Below are positions 10,657 through 22,607 of a DNA stretch of 64,000 nucleotides, piece after piece. Position numbers and translations under genes: made by a program. Positions within the stretch are counted from its first letter, which is position 1; every line of letters starts with the position of its first letter. A model generated the notes under the pieces. It saw only the letters and a program-made list of their open reading frames with translations. It was not told the DNA's origin and did no database searches. Source of the stretch: Cranoglanis bouderius (taxonomy: Eukaryota > Chordata > Actinopteri > Siluriformes > Cranoglanididae); contig CM042551.1 of the NCBI GenBank assembly GCA_023630585.1, positions 5,514,501 through 5,578,500 on the forward strand, in the 5' to 3' direction.

Positions 10657-12369
10657 GAGCCCCCCCCCAGGCGCGGCTCCCGAAGCGCCGCAAGTTCCAT
10701 CCACTTTGGTGGACCTGGGCCCCTGGGCAGGATCCTGACCTCTGCCCTCCAGGACCTGAGACTGGTTATGTCCAGTGTCCCGTAACCAGAGCAGAGCGTG
10801 TCGGGTTTTCCTTGAAAACTTGGACGAGAACTTGGACGAGAACTTGGACTTCGAGACAGACTTGGAAACAGACTTCGAGACAGGCTTCGAGAAAGTCTTG
10901 GAAACAGAACAGAGAACTCGGTTAGACAGCAAACCGTAGACAAAATCAAAAACTTGGTTGGAGACAGCATTGGAAATTGAATTGGAGACAGGGCTGGAGA
11001 CAGAGGAAGGGACAGAGGAAGGGACAGAGGAAGGGACAGGGCTGGATACAGAGGAAGGGACAGAGGAAGGGACAGAGGAATGAGCTGGGTCGGAAGCAGA
11101 GCTGGGAGTCAAAACAGCCTCTGAACTGAGAAGGAGCGCAAACACACATCCAGAAATTAAACCTATGTAGCTAGCTATGAAATCAGGAACTTGACTTGGA
11201 ACTGAACTAGGAACTGGGCTAAGAACAGGGTCGGAACCTGGACTTGGACTTGGAACTGGACTTGGAACTGGACTTGGAACTGGACTTGGAACTGGACGAG
11301 GAACTGGACTGGAACTGGGAATGGGAGCAGGACTGGGAACCTGACTGGGAACAGGATTGGGAGCAGGACTGGGAACAGGACTCAGAACCTGACAGGGAAC
11401 CTGCCTGAGAACTGGCTCAGAGATTGGCCTTGGAATAGGGCAAAAATCTGGACATGGACTTGGACTAGGATTAGGACAGGAACCTGGACATGGACTTGGA
11501 CATGGACTAGGATTAGGGCTGGAACCTGAACATGGACTTAAACATGGACTGGGATTAGAGCAGGAACCTGGACATGGACTTGGACATGGACTGGGATTAG
11601 AGCAGGAACCTGGACATGGACTAGCTTGAGAAGAGGTCATCCCATGGACCTCAGACATGGACTGGGCAGGAGTGGAGGTTTTTTCTCGAACCTCTGACGA
11701 GGACATGGCTTGGGCGGAGGTCTCCTCGTGGACCTCCGGTGTAAGCAGGCCAGGAGAGGAGGTTTCCTCTTGAATCTCTGAGTGGTGCTTGGGGCTGGAG
11801 GTCACCTTGTTAACCTCCAGAGGCAGCTCCACTGTGGAGACCTTCTGCTGGGCCTCAGGCTGGAGCTCGGGGCTGGAGGTCACCACGAGAACCTCCTTGA
11901 GCAGCTCCGCTGTGGAGACCTTCTGCTGGGTCTCCAACTGGAGCTCGGGGCTGGAGGTCGCCAAGTTAACCTCCCTGAGCAGCTCCACTGTGGAGACCTT
12001 CTGCTGGGTCTCTGGCTGGAACTCGGAGCTGGAGGTCGCCATGTTAACCTGCAGGAGCAGCTCCCTTGAGGAGACCTCCTGCTGGGCGTCCTGCTGGAGC
12101 TCGGGACTGGAGGTCACCACGTTAACCTCCAGGGGCAGCTCCTCTGAGGAGACCTCCTGCTGGGCCTCCGGCTGGAGTTCGGGGCTGGAGGTTGCCATGT
12201 TTACCTCCAGGTGTAGCTCTGTGGAGGAGACTTCCTGCTGGGTCTCCTGCTGGAGCTCGGGGCTGGAGGTTGCCACGTTTACCTCCAGGTGCAGCTCCGC
12301 TGTGGAGACCTCCTGCTGGGCCTCCGGCTGGAGCTCTGGGGTTGCCCGCCTGTGGAGCCGTTTGTGTGC
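10651..12369 (-). pseudogene. Retroelement tail ORF: 31-residue repeats then Pro/Ser-rich region
   Basis: Directly continues the frame of the gag/zinc-finger ORF after its TGA. It first encodes AHKRLHRRA, which completes the two histidines of the finger, then about eight imperfect 31-residue repeats of the form ATSSPELQxEAQQEVSxxELxLEVN (roughly 12340-11780), a linker, a long PSPVPSPVPSP-type stretch, KFSSKFSSKF repeats and a tail with PAQGPRSTKV. Apart from the TGA at its start the frame is open for 572 codons. The repeats are acidic and probably disordered. Function unknown. A relative of the C-terminus lies at 1-890. Confidence 0.7.
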
Positions 12370-12951
12370 TCACCAGCTGTATTTAAAGCAGTCCTGGGAG
12401 CAGAAGTAATAGCTCTTAGTTCCATGATTTTTACAGGTGGGGCACTGTAGTCTGGCCTGCCGGGTGCAGCCCTTGGTAGCGCATTCCTGGGTCCAGGGTT
12501 GAGAGGTGCAGGCTACCATATTAGCCTGCTTCCTCTCGTAGTACTCCAGGAATGACTGGCTGGACCAATGGCCCAGACGGTCCTTCCCCAAGAATGTCCT
12601 GAGGTCGGGCATGAATTCTGGGCTGCCAAATACCTGAACCAGTAGATCCACAAAGCCGGAAACCGAAGAGATCCTGGTGGACCCACTGGCAAGGTGAAGC
12701 TCCGCCCACTGACGGGCAGAACCGACCAGGCGGGACAGGAGGAACCTTAACCACTGTTCTTCGGTGGGCAAGGGATCCTTTACACTAAGAAAATACATTT
12801 CGGCCTTCCATAAAAAACATTGAGGCCATATGGAGAAGCCATCATATGCCTCTGGGATAATAATAAAAGTCCATTGTTCAAAGGACACTGAATTGAAGGG
12901 AGGAACGAAAAACTCAGTGTGGCTGGCCCAAGATTTCCCCGCTGCATCCAT
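12370..12951 (-). CDS. Gag-like protein ending in a METAP1-like C6H2 zinc finger
   Basis: 193 codons from MDAAGKSW to the TGA; the start ATG lies 17 bases inside the 5' LTR boundary. Residues 20-125 look like a Ty3-type retrotransposon gag/capsid: FSIWPQCFLWKAEMYFLS, a WLRFLLSRLVGSARQWAELH segment and FVDLLVQVFGSPEF. Residues 155-193 form a cysteine motif: C-x4-C, LQCPTC, YFCSQDC, then FKYSW. Spacing and residues match the N-terminal zinc finger of vertebrate methionine aminopeptidase 1 (LQCPTC, YFCSQEC, FKGSW), which helps that enzyme act at the ribosome. Ordinary gag CCHC knuckles are absent. The final His pair lies beyond the TGA. The match to METAP1 is from memory of the family; the finger's role here is inference. 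Confidence 0.75.
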   Translation of the reverse strand: MDAAGKSWASHTEFFVPPFNSVSFEQWTFIIIPEAYDGFSIWPQCFLWKAEMYFLSVKDPLPTEEQWLRFLLSRLVGSARQWAELHLASGSTRISSVSGFVDLLVQVFGSPEFMPDLRTFLGKDRLGHWSSQSFLEYYERKQANMVACTSQPWTQECATKGCTRQARLQCPTCKNHGTKSYYFCSQDCFKYSW

Positions 12952-12967
12952 TTTAGGCAGAGTATTC

Positions 12968-13702
12968 TGTTACGTAACCAGGTGTAGGACGGAAGAGGGA
13001 GTCAGGATGCATGCACTGGGGAAACGTCTGTTGATATTGAAAAGTTTATTCAAAACAACACAGGAATCCACAACAAAAATGACAAACCATAATCCATGCA
13101 GTGATCAAAAAAGGAGCAGGAATCCAAAAGGGAATTAATCCACAATGGCAGTAATCAAAACACAGGAAGAAATACACGAGGAAAGTAGGTGGTTTGGGAA
13201 CCACGAACACAGAGCTACGAACTAGGAAACTATACTTACGCTCAACTATACTAAACTATACAAATGCTAGATAGGTGATCTGGAAATCACGGGAACAAAT
13301 CGCACGGTTAAACACATCCAAGTTAAACTGACGCTAGATTATACTAATACTCCGCCCCGAAGCGGAGACGGAGTGGCGTATTTAAACACAAAGAAAATCA
13401 CAGACAGCTGAAACTCATAATACACAGAATGAATTAGACGAACATGAACCAATAAGAATTAAGGAGGCGGAGACATGACACAAACCAAAACATGAGCACA
13501 TGGGGAAACACAGGAGGGGGAGACATGACGTGAACGAAAACATGAGCACATGGCCGAATTAAACAAAAACGAGAGTCCTTCTGAATGGAACGTCCATCGG
13601 AGAGTTTTTGAATAGCGCTGGAAAGCGCGCAGTGGAATGCGGAAGCACGCCACTCGCCACTCTTTGCAGCGTAGCGAGGGCTGGAGAAGAGGAAACCTAA
13701 CA
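12968..13702 (-). repeat. 5' LTR
   Basis: On the minus strand TGTTAGGTTTCC ... GGTTACGTAACA, with TATA-like TTTAAATACGCC and an AATAAA near 13045. It is 735 bp against 658 bp for the other LTR; the extra length lies mainly in its 3' third. Confidence 0.85.
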
Positions 13703-14120
13703 TAACTGATGAAGTTAAGTCAAAGTCATGTTTTCATGTGAAAAGTAACATTTATTCCTTCTCTAAAATTGTTAGAAGATTCTTTTTGTTCCTATTATTT
13801 TGCCTGAAAACATAAAATCTCAGTAAGCTTGTGATATTTACCATTATCTAGAATTTGACTTGCTGCTCAACCAATTATGTAAGCTACTGGTACAATATCA
13901 ATGCTAGTTTAATCTGGCATTAGGAAAGAAAATAGGCTGACTAGGTTAAATACAGCCAGTTAATGTTAGAAAATTAGCTAAACTCAACTCATGCTGTCAG
14001 TCGGCAGAGATGGATGCAGTTGCAGATAATTACTTATAATAGGCAGCCCAACATATTCAAATTGTGAGACAAGGGCAGAATCCAAAAAAACAGACAGAAG
14101 CTTATGCTGATGAACTAAAA
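13703..14120. other. No gene recognised
   Basis: AT-rich intergenic DNA without recognisable coding or repeat structure. Confidence 0.4.
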
Positions 14121-14127
14121 TGATTGG

Positions 14128-14300
14128 ATCCATCCATCTATTTTCCATACCACTTATCCTACACAAGGTCACAGGGGTGCCTGAAGCCTACCCCAGGGAA
14201 CACACTGGACAGGGTGCCAACCATTGCAGGTTTTGATTCCTGGCCCACATGCCAAAGTGTCCTTGAGGTTCCACTGAACCCCGAGTTGCTCCTGATGGCA
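14128..14300 (+). repeat. Dispersed fish repeat fragment
   Basis: Contains CCATCCATCTATTTTCCATACC, CTTATCCTACACAAGGTCAC and CACTGGACAGGGTGCCAA, the hallmarks of a very common fish repeat. Too short to classify. Confidence 0.55.
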
Positions 14301-14379
14301 GGCTAGAGCTTTGCATGGCATGTGAAAGGGTGAATGAGAAACAATGTAAAGCGATTTGTAGAACTGTTAAGGTTAAAAG

Positions 14380-15215
14380 GTGCTATATAAGTGCAGACCA
14401 TTTTCCATATATGGGAGAAAAGCTAGCCTTTTTGAAGCTGAGAAAAGAGAGAAATCTATCAGAGACATTGCACAAGCATTGGGCATAGCCAATACAACAG
14501 TTTGGAATGTCCTGAAAAAGAAAGAAACCACTGGTCTTCTAACTACCCGACATGGAACAGAAACATTGTGAGAGCTGTGAAGAAAACCCCAAAAACAACA
14601 GTTAGTGACATCACTAGCAACATTCACAGGGCAGGGGTGAAGGTATCACAATCCACCATTCGAAAAAGACTTTGAGAGCGGAAATATAGAGGCCATACCA
14701 CAAGATGCAAACCACTCATGAGCAGTAAGAATCGGAAAGCCAGATTGGAATTCACAAAGAAATACAGAGATGAGCCACAAATGTTATGGAACCAAGATTA
14801 ACCTCTACTAAGGTGATATAAAGGCCAAACTGTATAAAAAGTATGGATCTGCTCATGATCCAAAACATACAAGCTCATCTGTGAAACACGGTGGAGGTAG
14901 TTTCATGGCTTGGGCTTGCATGGCTGTTTCTGGAATGGGCTCAATAATCTGTATTAATGATGTAACTCATGATGGTAGCAGCAGAATGAATTTAGAAGTC
15001 TACCTAAACAACCTGTCTTCCAATTTACAGAGAAATGCATCCAATCTAATCAAGAGGAAAGAATTGGCCTTGCCATTCCAATACTTTCAAAAGGTACTGT
15101 ATGCATTCAAGATTTTTTTTCTGCAACAAGCTTCACTGCACTGTTTGAGTGTGTTTGCACTGAATGTCATCGGAAATCAAACAGCACTTTTAATCACTCT
15201 CTAATCATCATTAAC
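14380..15215 (+). mobile_element. Tc1-like transposase relic
   Basis: The helix-turn-helix part is readable (EKREKSIRDIAQALGIANTTVWNVLKKK is partly typical of Tc1 N-terminal domains). Then come broken frames with VTSLATFTGQG-like and KPDW-like pieces, and a catalytic-domain piece HGGGSFMAWACMAVSGMGSI at about 14890. Stops and indels throughout; the C-terminal third and clear inverted repeats are missing. Confidence 0.8.
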
Positions 15216-15940
15216 ATTAAAATTATTTGAAAAAAAAAATGAAAAAAAACCAGCAAAAAGTTAGATTTGGCACTTTGTATAAGTCTATTTAACATCTTCA
15301 GAGCTGACTTTTTTCTAGGCACAAGAAAAAATGAATCTGTGCCTTTCTTTCTTATACTTAAACCTTTCACAAATAAGCACTGATGAAACATAATGTCTTT
15401 AAAGCATTCTCCATTTACCTGGACAGAAAGTGAGTGGGGAAAAGGGGGCGGGACTTAAAGGGTGTCAGTTGATATTGGAGAGTCCCAAAAGCCTATATAT
15501 GTGTCACTTATTTCAGACTTTTGCAAATTTTTGAGTGATAAACTGTGATAAACACACAACTCCTACACAAAATGCATGAAAGTTGACAGGTATGCATGAA
15601 TCAGAAAAACTATGATGATTTAAACTAAATAATGTACATTTATTTGAGGGGGCTAAAGAGGTCTAAAGCCTCATAAAACTGATAGAGCAACTAACACCAC
15701 CACTGACAATAAATCAACAACAAAGTATTTCATTCAGCAACTGATCATTATCATCTTTATCATATCTGAGTTATGATAGAAAATGTTCAGTTAAATACTA
15801 TGCTCCAAACAGATGCAGTCATCAAGTCCAGCAGAATGAAACCGAACCGAGTTAGTACTGTCCTTCTGAGACTTTTGTCAGGTGTTTTCTGTTCATGTAA
15901 TGGTTGCCCATCTGTACAATTCAGTAGTCAGTATCTGGCT
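15216..15940. other. Intergenic DNA downstream of angptl6
   Basis: No gene recognised. Includes a putative polyadenylation signal for angptl6 on the minus strand at 15639-15644, about 300 bases past the stop codon. Confidence 0.4.
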
Positions 15941-18900
15941 TTACTTCACCAGTACTTGAATAGGTTGAATTGGTTTAACCATCATGGTGACCCTCTTGAG
16001 AGAGTACGAGCCTCCGTGAAACTCAGCCCAGTACACTCCGTCCTGGTAGCGGCTGCGGTAATGGCCTCCTCTGTACCAAACCCCGTTCAGGTTCGAGTGA
16101 GCACACATGTGGTACCACCAGCCCCCCTTCTGGTAATGAGCACAGTTACCTGATGGAGGATGCACAGGAGAGTCCATCATTCAATTTAACAACAGCAGAT
16201 CACATACCACAGAAGGCATGTACTATATTTGAGTTTATACTGTATATGGAAATGTGGGTGTGTCTTTGAGTCACATTCATAAATGTTAATGATCTTAACA
16301 TTTAGCCTTCTGATCTAAACTTTATAAAAAGATTACTTAGGGGAATTGTGAGTAAAATTCTACAACGGAACCCAGTAAGCAGTACATTTATTTTTAAGAA
16401 AGGTTAAGTCTGAGAAGTGAATATAAAAAATTACTAACGCTTGGTTACCTGAGTACGCATCCTTGTCGCGGTCGAGTGTGGTGAAAGCTTTATTGCTGTG
16501 CCAGGAGAGCGAGTCGCCAGCGGTGCCCTGGTAAGATCCCAGTCTCAGGCGGTACCAGTCGCTCTCAGGCTCTATGTGGAAGCTGTCATATTCTGCGAAA
16601 GCCTGCCGGCCCTGCCAGTCCTCCATGTGCACGCGGAGCTTGTAGGAAGCCTGTGAGGTCAGCCAGTAGAGATTCTCCAGACCCAGCCAATACTCACCAT
16701 CCAGATTCCCAAAGCCTTGCTGTGTAAAAAGTGGAAATTTCACACTGTGATTAAATTGAAACAGGATATCACCTGTTTCATAAATATTGCTAAAAGAGCA
16801 TAAAAGTGAGAGAGAACACAAAGGTAAATAGAAACCCCTCAGAGCCATATAGGAGCTTGTGCTAAGGTGTTTGGTAAACACTTTATTGCTGCATTTTAAT
16901 GATATTTTAGGGGGAGCCAGGCTTTCAGTGTAGTCTTAAAGCAATTGCCTGTGGTGTGTTTGTGCGTGTGTATGGGGTGAGCTGTGACTTGGTGCTGGGA
17001 AGCAGACTAATCGTAAAACATGTCCACGAACAACAAAGTTGAAAGCATCAAGAGACTTGTATGCTTTCAGTTATTCTCTAGTATACATGTTAAGAGTTTT
17101 TATTAGATATACACAGTACTGTGCAAAAGTTTTAGGCACCCTATTTTTTTTAGTACAAACTTTGTTATAGATTTTTTATTCTATTACTTCTACATTATCA
17201 AGTCAGTACAAAAACATTTTAGATTCCCAAACATTAGTTTTCTAGCACAAAATTAAATGTTACAGGAAAATGTTTGTATGTCATTAAAGAAAGCAGCATA
17301 TTACGTAAGAGACACTTTTCAGACAAAAAACACAATGAAGGCTGCTGGGTTTTGCTGCAAATATAAGAAGCGAGTGCGAAAGTCAAAGTCTCCAGAAGAA
17401 CTGTGTCTGGTTCTGTAAGATGCTCAATAAAACTTACCAGCTCATTTTCTTATAAAACTGCACTAATTGTACCGGAGACTACCAAATACACCAAATATTG
17501 ACTTTGTTTCATTTACTACTGTTTACTGCTCTTTACGGTATTTGTTTTTTTTAATGTAGAAACTTTACTCTTTAGCATTTTTGTTCTACAGCGTTTCTTT
17601 GCATGTGCCTAAAACTTTTGCACAGTACTGTATATGCTGTATGTCTGGCATATAGTATATACAGAAGCATTTATCCACTGACCGGATGGCAAGCCGTAAG
17701 GATCTTAGAGTTACACGATTTGAAAGTGTTAGTTTAACCAAATATCATTTCCTGTCATTTAGTGGTAGGGCAGTGGTAGCTCAGTGGTTAAGATGTTAGG
17801 CTACTGACTGGAAGATTATGAGTTCAATTCCCAGCACTGCTAAGCTGCCACTGTTGGACCCCTGAGCAAGGCCCTTAACCCTCAATTGCTCAGATGTATA
17901 AATGAAATAAATGTAAGTCGCTCTGGATAGGGCATCTGCCAAATGCCATAAATGGAGTGGTAATACCTAGTAAGTGGATAACATTTAAGCTAATGTCAAT
18001 CTGATTCCTAAATAAAATTCTTCATAGATTAGTCAGATTATATCCAAGTAGCATCAGGTTGCAGCTACTCACATCTTTTTGCATTCAGGTTTCATGCACA
18101 TCTTTTTTTGTTTGTTTATAAACACCAAAGAGGACTTTAACATATTGAATATCCCCATTAACTAATTTGCCTGTATAAAACCTGTGTGGACTGAAAGAAG
18201 TTGAGCTGAATCAACCTTGTACTGATCCCAGTTCCTGAAGAAGTTGACAGAGCCATCCAGTCTTCTCTGGATGACGGTCCAGCCTCCCTGAGCACGGCTC
18301 TGGTCACACCACGCCTGGAACAGACGGTTGGAGTTGTGTGGACGCAGCAGGTAGATGGCACTGGTGCTTTCTCCTGAGTCCAGTACATGCTGGCAGTCGT
18401 GCCATGGCCCTGCAACGACAGAAGCCATATTTGCCAAATTGATGATCTGATTAGCCCATGAAAGAACTTGACATTGTTAAATAGCATTTATGCCACAGTG
18501 CTGTTGAATTATCCAATCTGATTGGTTAGAAGGTGTTGATTAATTTTCTTTAACAGCTGCAAGACAAATCATAGGTTTATATTAATGTGTTCATTCTAAT
18601 CCATTATCATTTCTACAGTAACTATGGTGGACGTTCAACATAATTGGACAAATTTAACAGTAGACATATGCAGTGTGGGGACGATTTCACAGGCTCTGAG
18701 GGGCCCGTGGGTCAAAGGGACCTTAGGTAACAGAAATTGTCAAGGAGAATGAAAGCTGCCCATTAAGCTGTCAAGTTATTTCTACTGGTGGCTGTGGCTT
18801 AAATTTAGACAGAAAAACAGGAAGCTGGCTTCCTGCTTCTCTTTTTGTGATTTAACAGTGAGCAAGTTTACCTCTCAAAGAAACTTTACCTCGCAAAGAA

Positions 18901-20007
18901 ATTGTTCAGAAACTGAAATTTTTTCATTCCAGAATAAATGATGTGAGACAGAGAATCAAATGCAGACATTTTACTAAAGGTAATAGACTGATTTTTTTTC
19001 ACCTTTTGGACTGCATCTCAAACAGCGTATGTATGTATGATTCATTATTATAATGAGCAGTGTTTACTTCTTTTTGGGGGGTTTGCATACATCCTCTTTC
19101 TTTCTCTTTTCATTATGGACCATATTCAGAGTTGCTCAATTGCTTCAAAAAAGTATGAATGAGACAATGGCAAGCAATTACTGCATGAAACTTTGTTTTA
19201 ATTTAACAATATGGCTTCCACCCTCATAAACTGAGATCATAAAATCATAATATGTGTGTGGGATGTATGCTATTTTATCATGCTTTTCATTTGCTATTTT
19301 GAGTTGTCGAATTAATAAAATAAGGCCAAGGTTCATTCAAATTTTGTTCATTCTATGTGCTCACTTGTAAAGAAAATGTGCTCATGGTTTGAAGGATAAG
19401 CTGACTGAGCATTCAACTACTGCGCTTACTAAGCTCACTTTACACACAAGATTCCACAAGATAAGCAATGTCTGTAAGAACTTAATTCTAAAGTCTTAAG
19501 CAAATCTTAAAGCATATTATTCAGTAACAATTATAAATTACTTATAAATTACATAATATAAATCATACTGTGAACACTGACCATCCATGGATCGATTGCT
19601 GGAGCTAGTTTTCCTAAATGTCTAAGGAGGTTGTGAGGAGACTGTCTAATGAGTGGATGGTGTAAAGGAGCTAAACCGCCTGGAATTCTAGGATGTTTAT
19701 TAAATCCACGGGAAGGTCACGCACTGTATACACACAAGCTATCTCTCAGCCTCTGCTTATCTGTGCAACATGGAGGAATGTTAAACATCGCTCTTCCACA
19801 AAGTCAACAATCACTGATATTGAGCATCATCCATCACCCACAGTACACACACACAGACAGAGATAGAGAAAGCTGTAAAAATCTTCTAATGGGCCCAGTG
19901 TGCCCTCATGCCTGTGTTATCTTCTGGCTCTCCCTTTTAGTTATGCTGTCATAGGTAGACCTGCTAGAGTCCCTGCTTCATAATTAACCAAATAAACTGT
20001 TATTAAA

Positions 20008-20078
<71 letters not shown>

Positions 20079-21286
20079 CTGATGCTCTACTTCTGCTTGG
20101 AGCTTCCTTTACCTGAGAACACTCACTGCTGCTGCGGATGATCCCACATGGATAGCGTAAATATTCCAGTGAGATTGCTGTGGATTGACGGTTTCTCTTT
20201 GATGTCCTAAAGATTGCACTTACTGAAAACAGGTTACACTCATTCATTATACGGTGGATAACTTTACTTGAATGCTATAGATTTAAAGCTCAAAACTCTA
20301 CTGAAATCAAAAAGACCTCTTTCAACACACTCAGTAGTACTGTTTGACTTTATAGCATGCAGTTATGGAAGAGTAATGACTCTAATAATCCTACTAATCT
20401 CACTATCCGGTGTCACTCAGAAGAGGATGGGTTCCTCTCAAGGTTTTTTAATCATGTTTTCTCAGGGAGCTTTTTTTTTTTCTCACTACAGTCACCTCTA
20501 GTTTGTTTATGGATCTAAATGTACATCTGTATTTCTGTAAAGCTGCTTTGTTACAATGTCCATGGTTAAAAATGCTGTATAAATAAAATTGAATTTAATT
20601 GACTTGAATTATTTGTAGATAAAACACAATAATAATAATAGTAATTTTTTTTCCATTATTATTATATTTTTTTACTAATGGAAAATTCAGCCACATCTTA
20701 ACTCCTGCATAAAACCTGTTATTATTATTTCTCACACCCATCTCACTGCTGGCGAGTGTAATTTGTGAATGGTCTGGCTGTCAAATGAACGGCCGTGTTA
20801 AACCATCTGCCCTGTAATTTCGCAATGTTTTAACAGACGCAAAGTCACATGACTGGTGTCATCAGTTTATAGTACACTGTTTCAGTGTGGATTCTGTGTT
20901 TGTTTGTGTGTGGAACGTGTCTAGGTCATTGACATAAAGGGTTTCTACAGAGCATATGAGGAGCACTGATAAAGCTTCATACACACTCACACTCCTTAAA
21001 TACACAAATTCAAAATTTTCAGTACAGAAAATTGTGTTTTGAAATGAATTGAGTATTCAGATATGAACTGATTTGCACAACAACAAGCAGCCTTCATTGT
21101 GTTTTTTGTCTGAAAAGTGGTCTCTTACGTAATATGCTGATTTCTTTAATGACATACAAGCATAACATTTAATTTTGTGCTAGAAAACTAATGTTTGGGA
21201 ATCTAAAATATTTTTGTACTGACTTGATAGTGTAGAAGTCATATAGGGTACCTAAAACTTTTGCATAGTACTGTATGCTGTATGTA

Positions 21287-21365
<79 letters not shown>

Positions 21366-22570
21366 CATGTGACGTTTGTTATTATGTGAGTAATATGTAA
21401 TCACCTGAGAAAGTGTGAAGGTGCATTTCAACATGTTATGTAAAGACAGGTGACATCAAATGTGAACAATATGTGTTCACATGTTTAAAAGAAACATTCA
21501 GGTGAGAACATCGGTGAAAATTATGTAAACATTAATTAATTGTGCAAAAATTACATGTGGAAACAGGTGAAAAATGAATCATTGGCTCTACTATTTTATG
21601 ACGCAATAAATCTTCTACAGTGAAGTTTCCATCTCTCCAATGACGTTTTTGAGTATAATGTATAAGTTTCACAAACAGTTTTACAAACCTGGAGACTTAG
21701 TGGCAGGGAAACTGATGAATGGTGCATCTGTAGGGAGCTCTGTTGCCATGGTGAGGCGCCCATGAATCTCCTGCAGTGGTTGTTTCTGTTGCAGAGCGGC
21801 AATTTGTCTCACTTGGTCTCTCTGAATGTTCCTGACTTTAGGCTCGGAGCTCTCGTTCTGCAAGATGTTGGACTGAACAGCTGCCGATGATTCAGCCTCC
21901 TGCATCAAATAGTCTGTCTGACTCCAGTGATGTAAGACATGCAGTACATATCAAGCTGATTATTACTGTATAATACACTGATGAAGCTTCTCACCTGCTG
22001 TGGTTTGGTGACGATGGTGATCTGACATCTTTTTTCCAATTGTGTCATTAGATGACTCTGGTTGTTCACCAGAGAAGTGAGCACCTCGTACTTCTTCTCC
22101 AGCTCTCTGTAACTGTTGGATATCTGCAGCACCTGATGCCAGAGAGATCATAAAATAAGGGCAACATTAAAAAAAATACAAAGGGAATTAATGCCAAATT
22201 ACTGACCTTGCTAATAGTACAAGATAATAAGGGCTTGTTATTTAGTAAATGATGGCTAGTAGAGATCCACAATCACTGCTCTTGATATTAGATGTGAGGA
22301 TTAAAATCTAATATCAGTCAATATACTGTATTAGCTCAACAATGAAAACATTAGTGTTGAGCAATACATATTATATCACAAGGTCTCATTAGTGGCATAA
22401 GAAGTATGATGTGGGGCAAAATATTGTACACACACACTTAAAGACACGTTAGGTAGCCGTATTAGTGATTTCTAATTTTTTTTATATGTTTCAAGTCTGT
22501 AATGCTCTACTGGGTTCATGCCGTCTTTCCTCCAAATACCAAACACATTAACCTTTTCGTTGTAAAAAAC

Positions 22571-22607
<37 letters not shown>

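Larger units (their letters stand above)
9999..13702 (-). mobile_element. Non-autonomous LTR retroelement with gag plus METAP1-like zinc finger
   Basis: On the minus strand: LTR (13702-12968), gag-like ORF from 12951, a zinc finger, an in-frame TGA, a long repeat and Pro/Ser ORF to 10651, a nine-G polypurine tract just before 10656, and a second LTR (10656-9999). No protease, reverse transcriptase, RNase H or integrase is visible, so it would depend on another element's enzymes. No target-site duplication: flanks read CATGG at 9994-9998 and TAACT at 13703-13707. The two LTRs differ clearly in length and sequence, so the element is old, chimeric or recombined. Confidence 0.8.

Noticed and set aside
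11782..12409. Plus-strand ORFs of 95 and 206 codons across the retroelement repeats
   Set aside because: Shadow frames of the 31-residue repeats; the minus-strand frame carries gag and finger homology.
17767..17840. Possible tRNA gene
   Set aside because: A and B boxes are present, but no cloverleaf closes and the SINE body follows.
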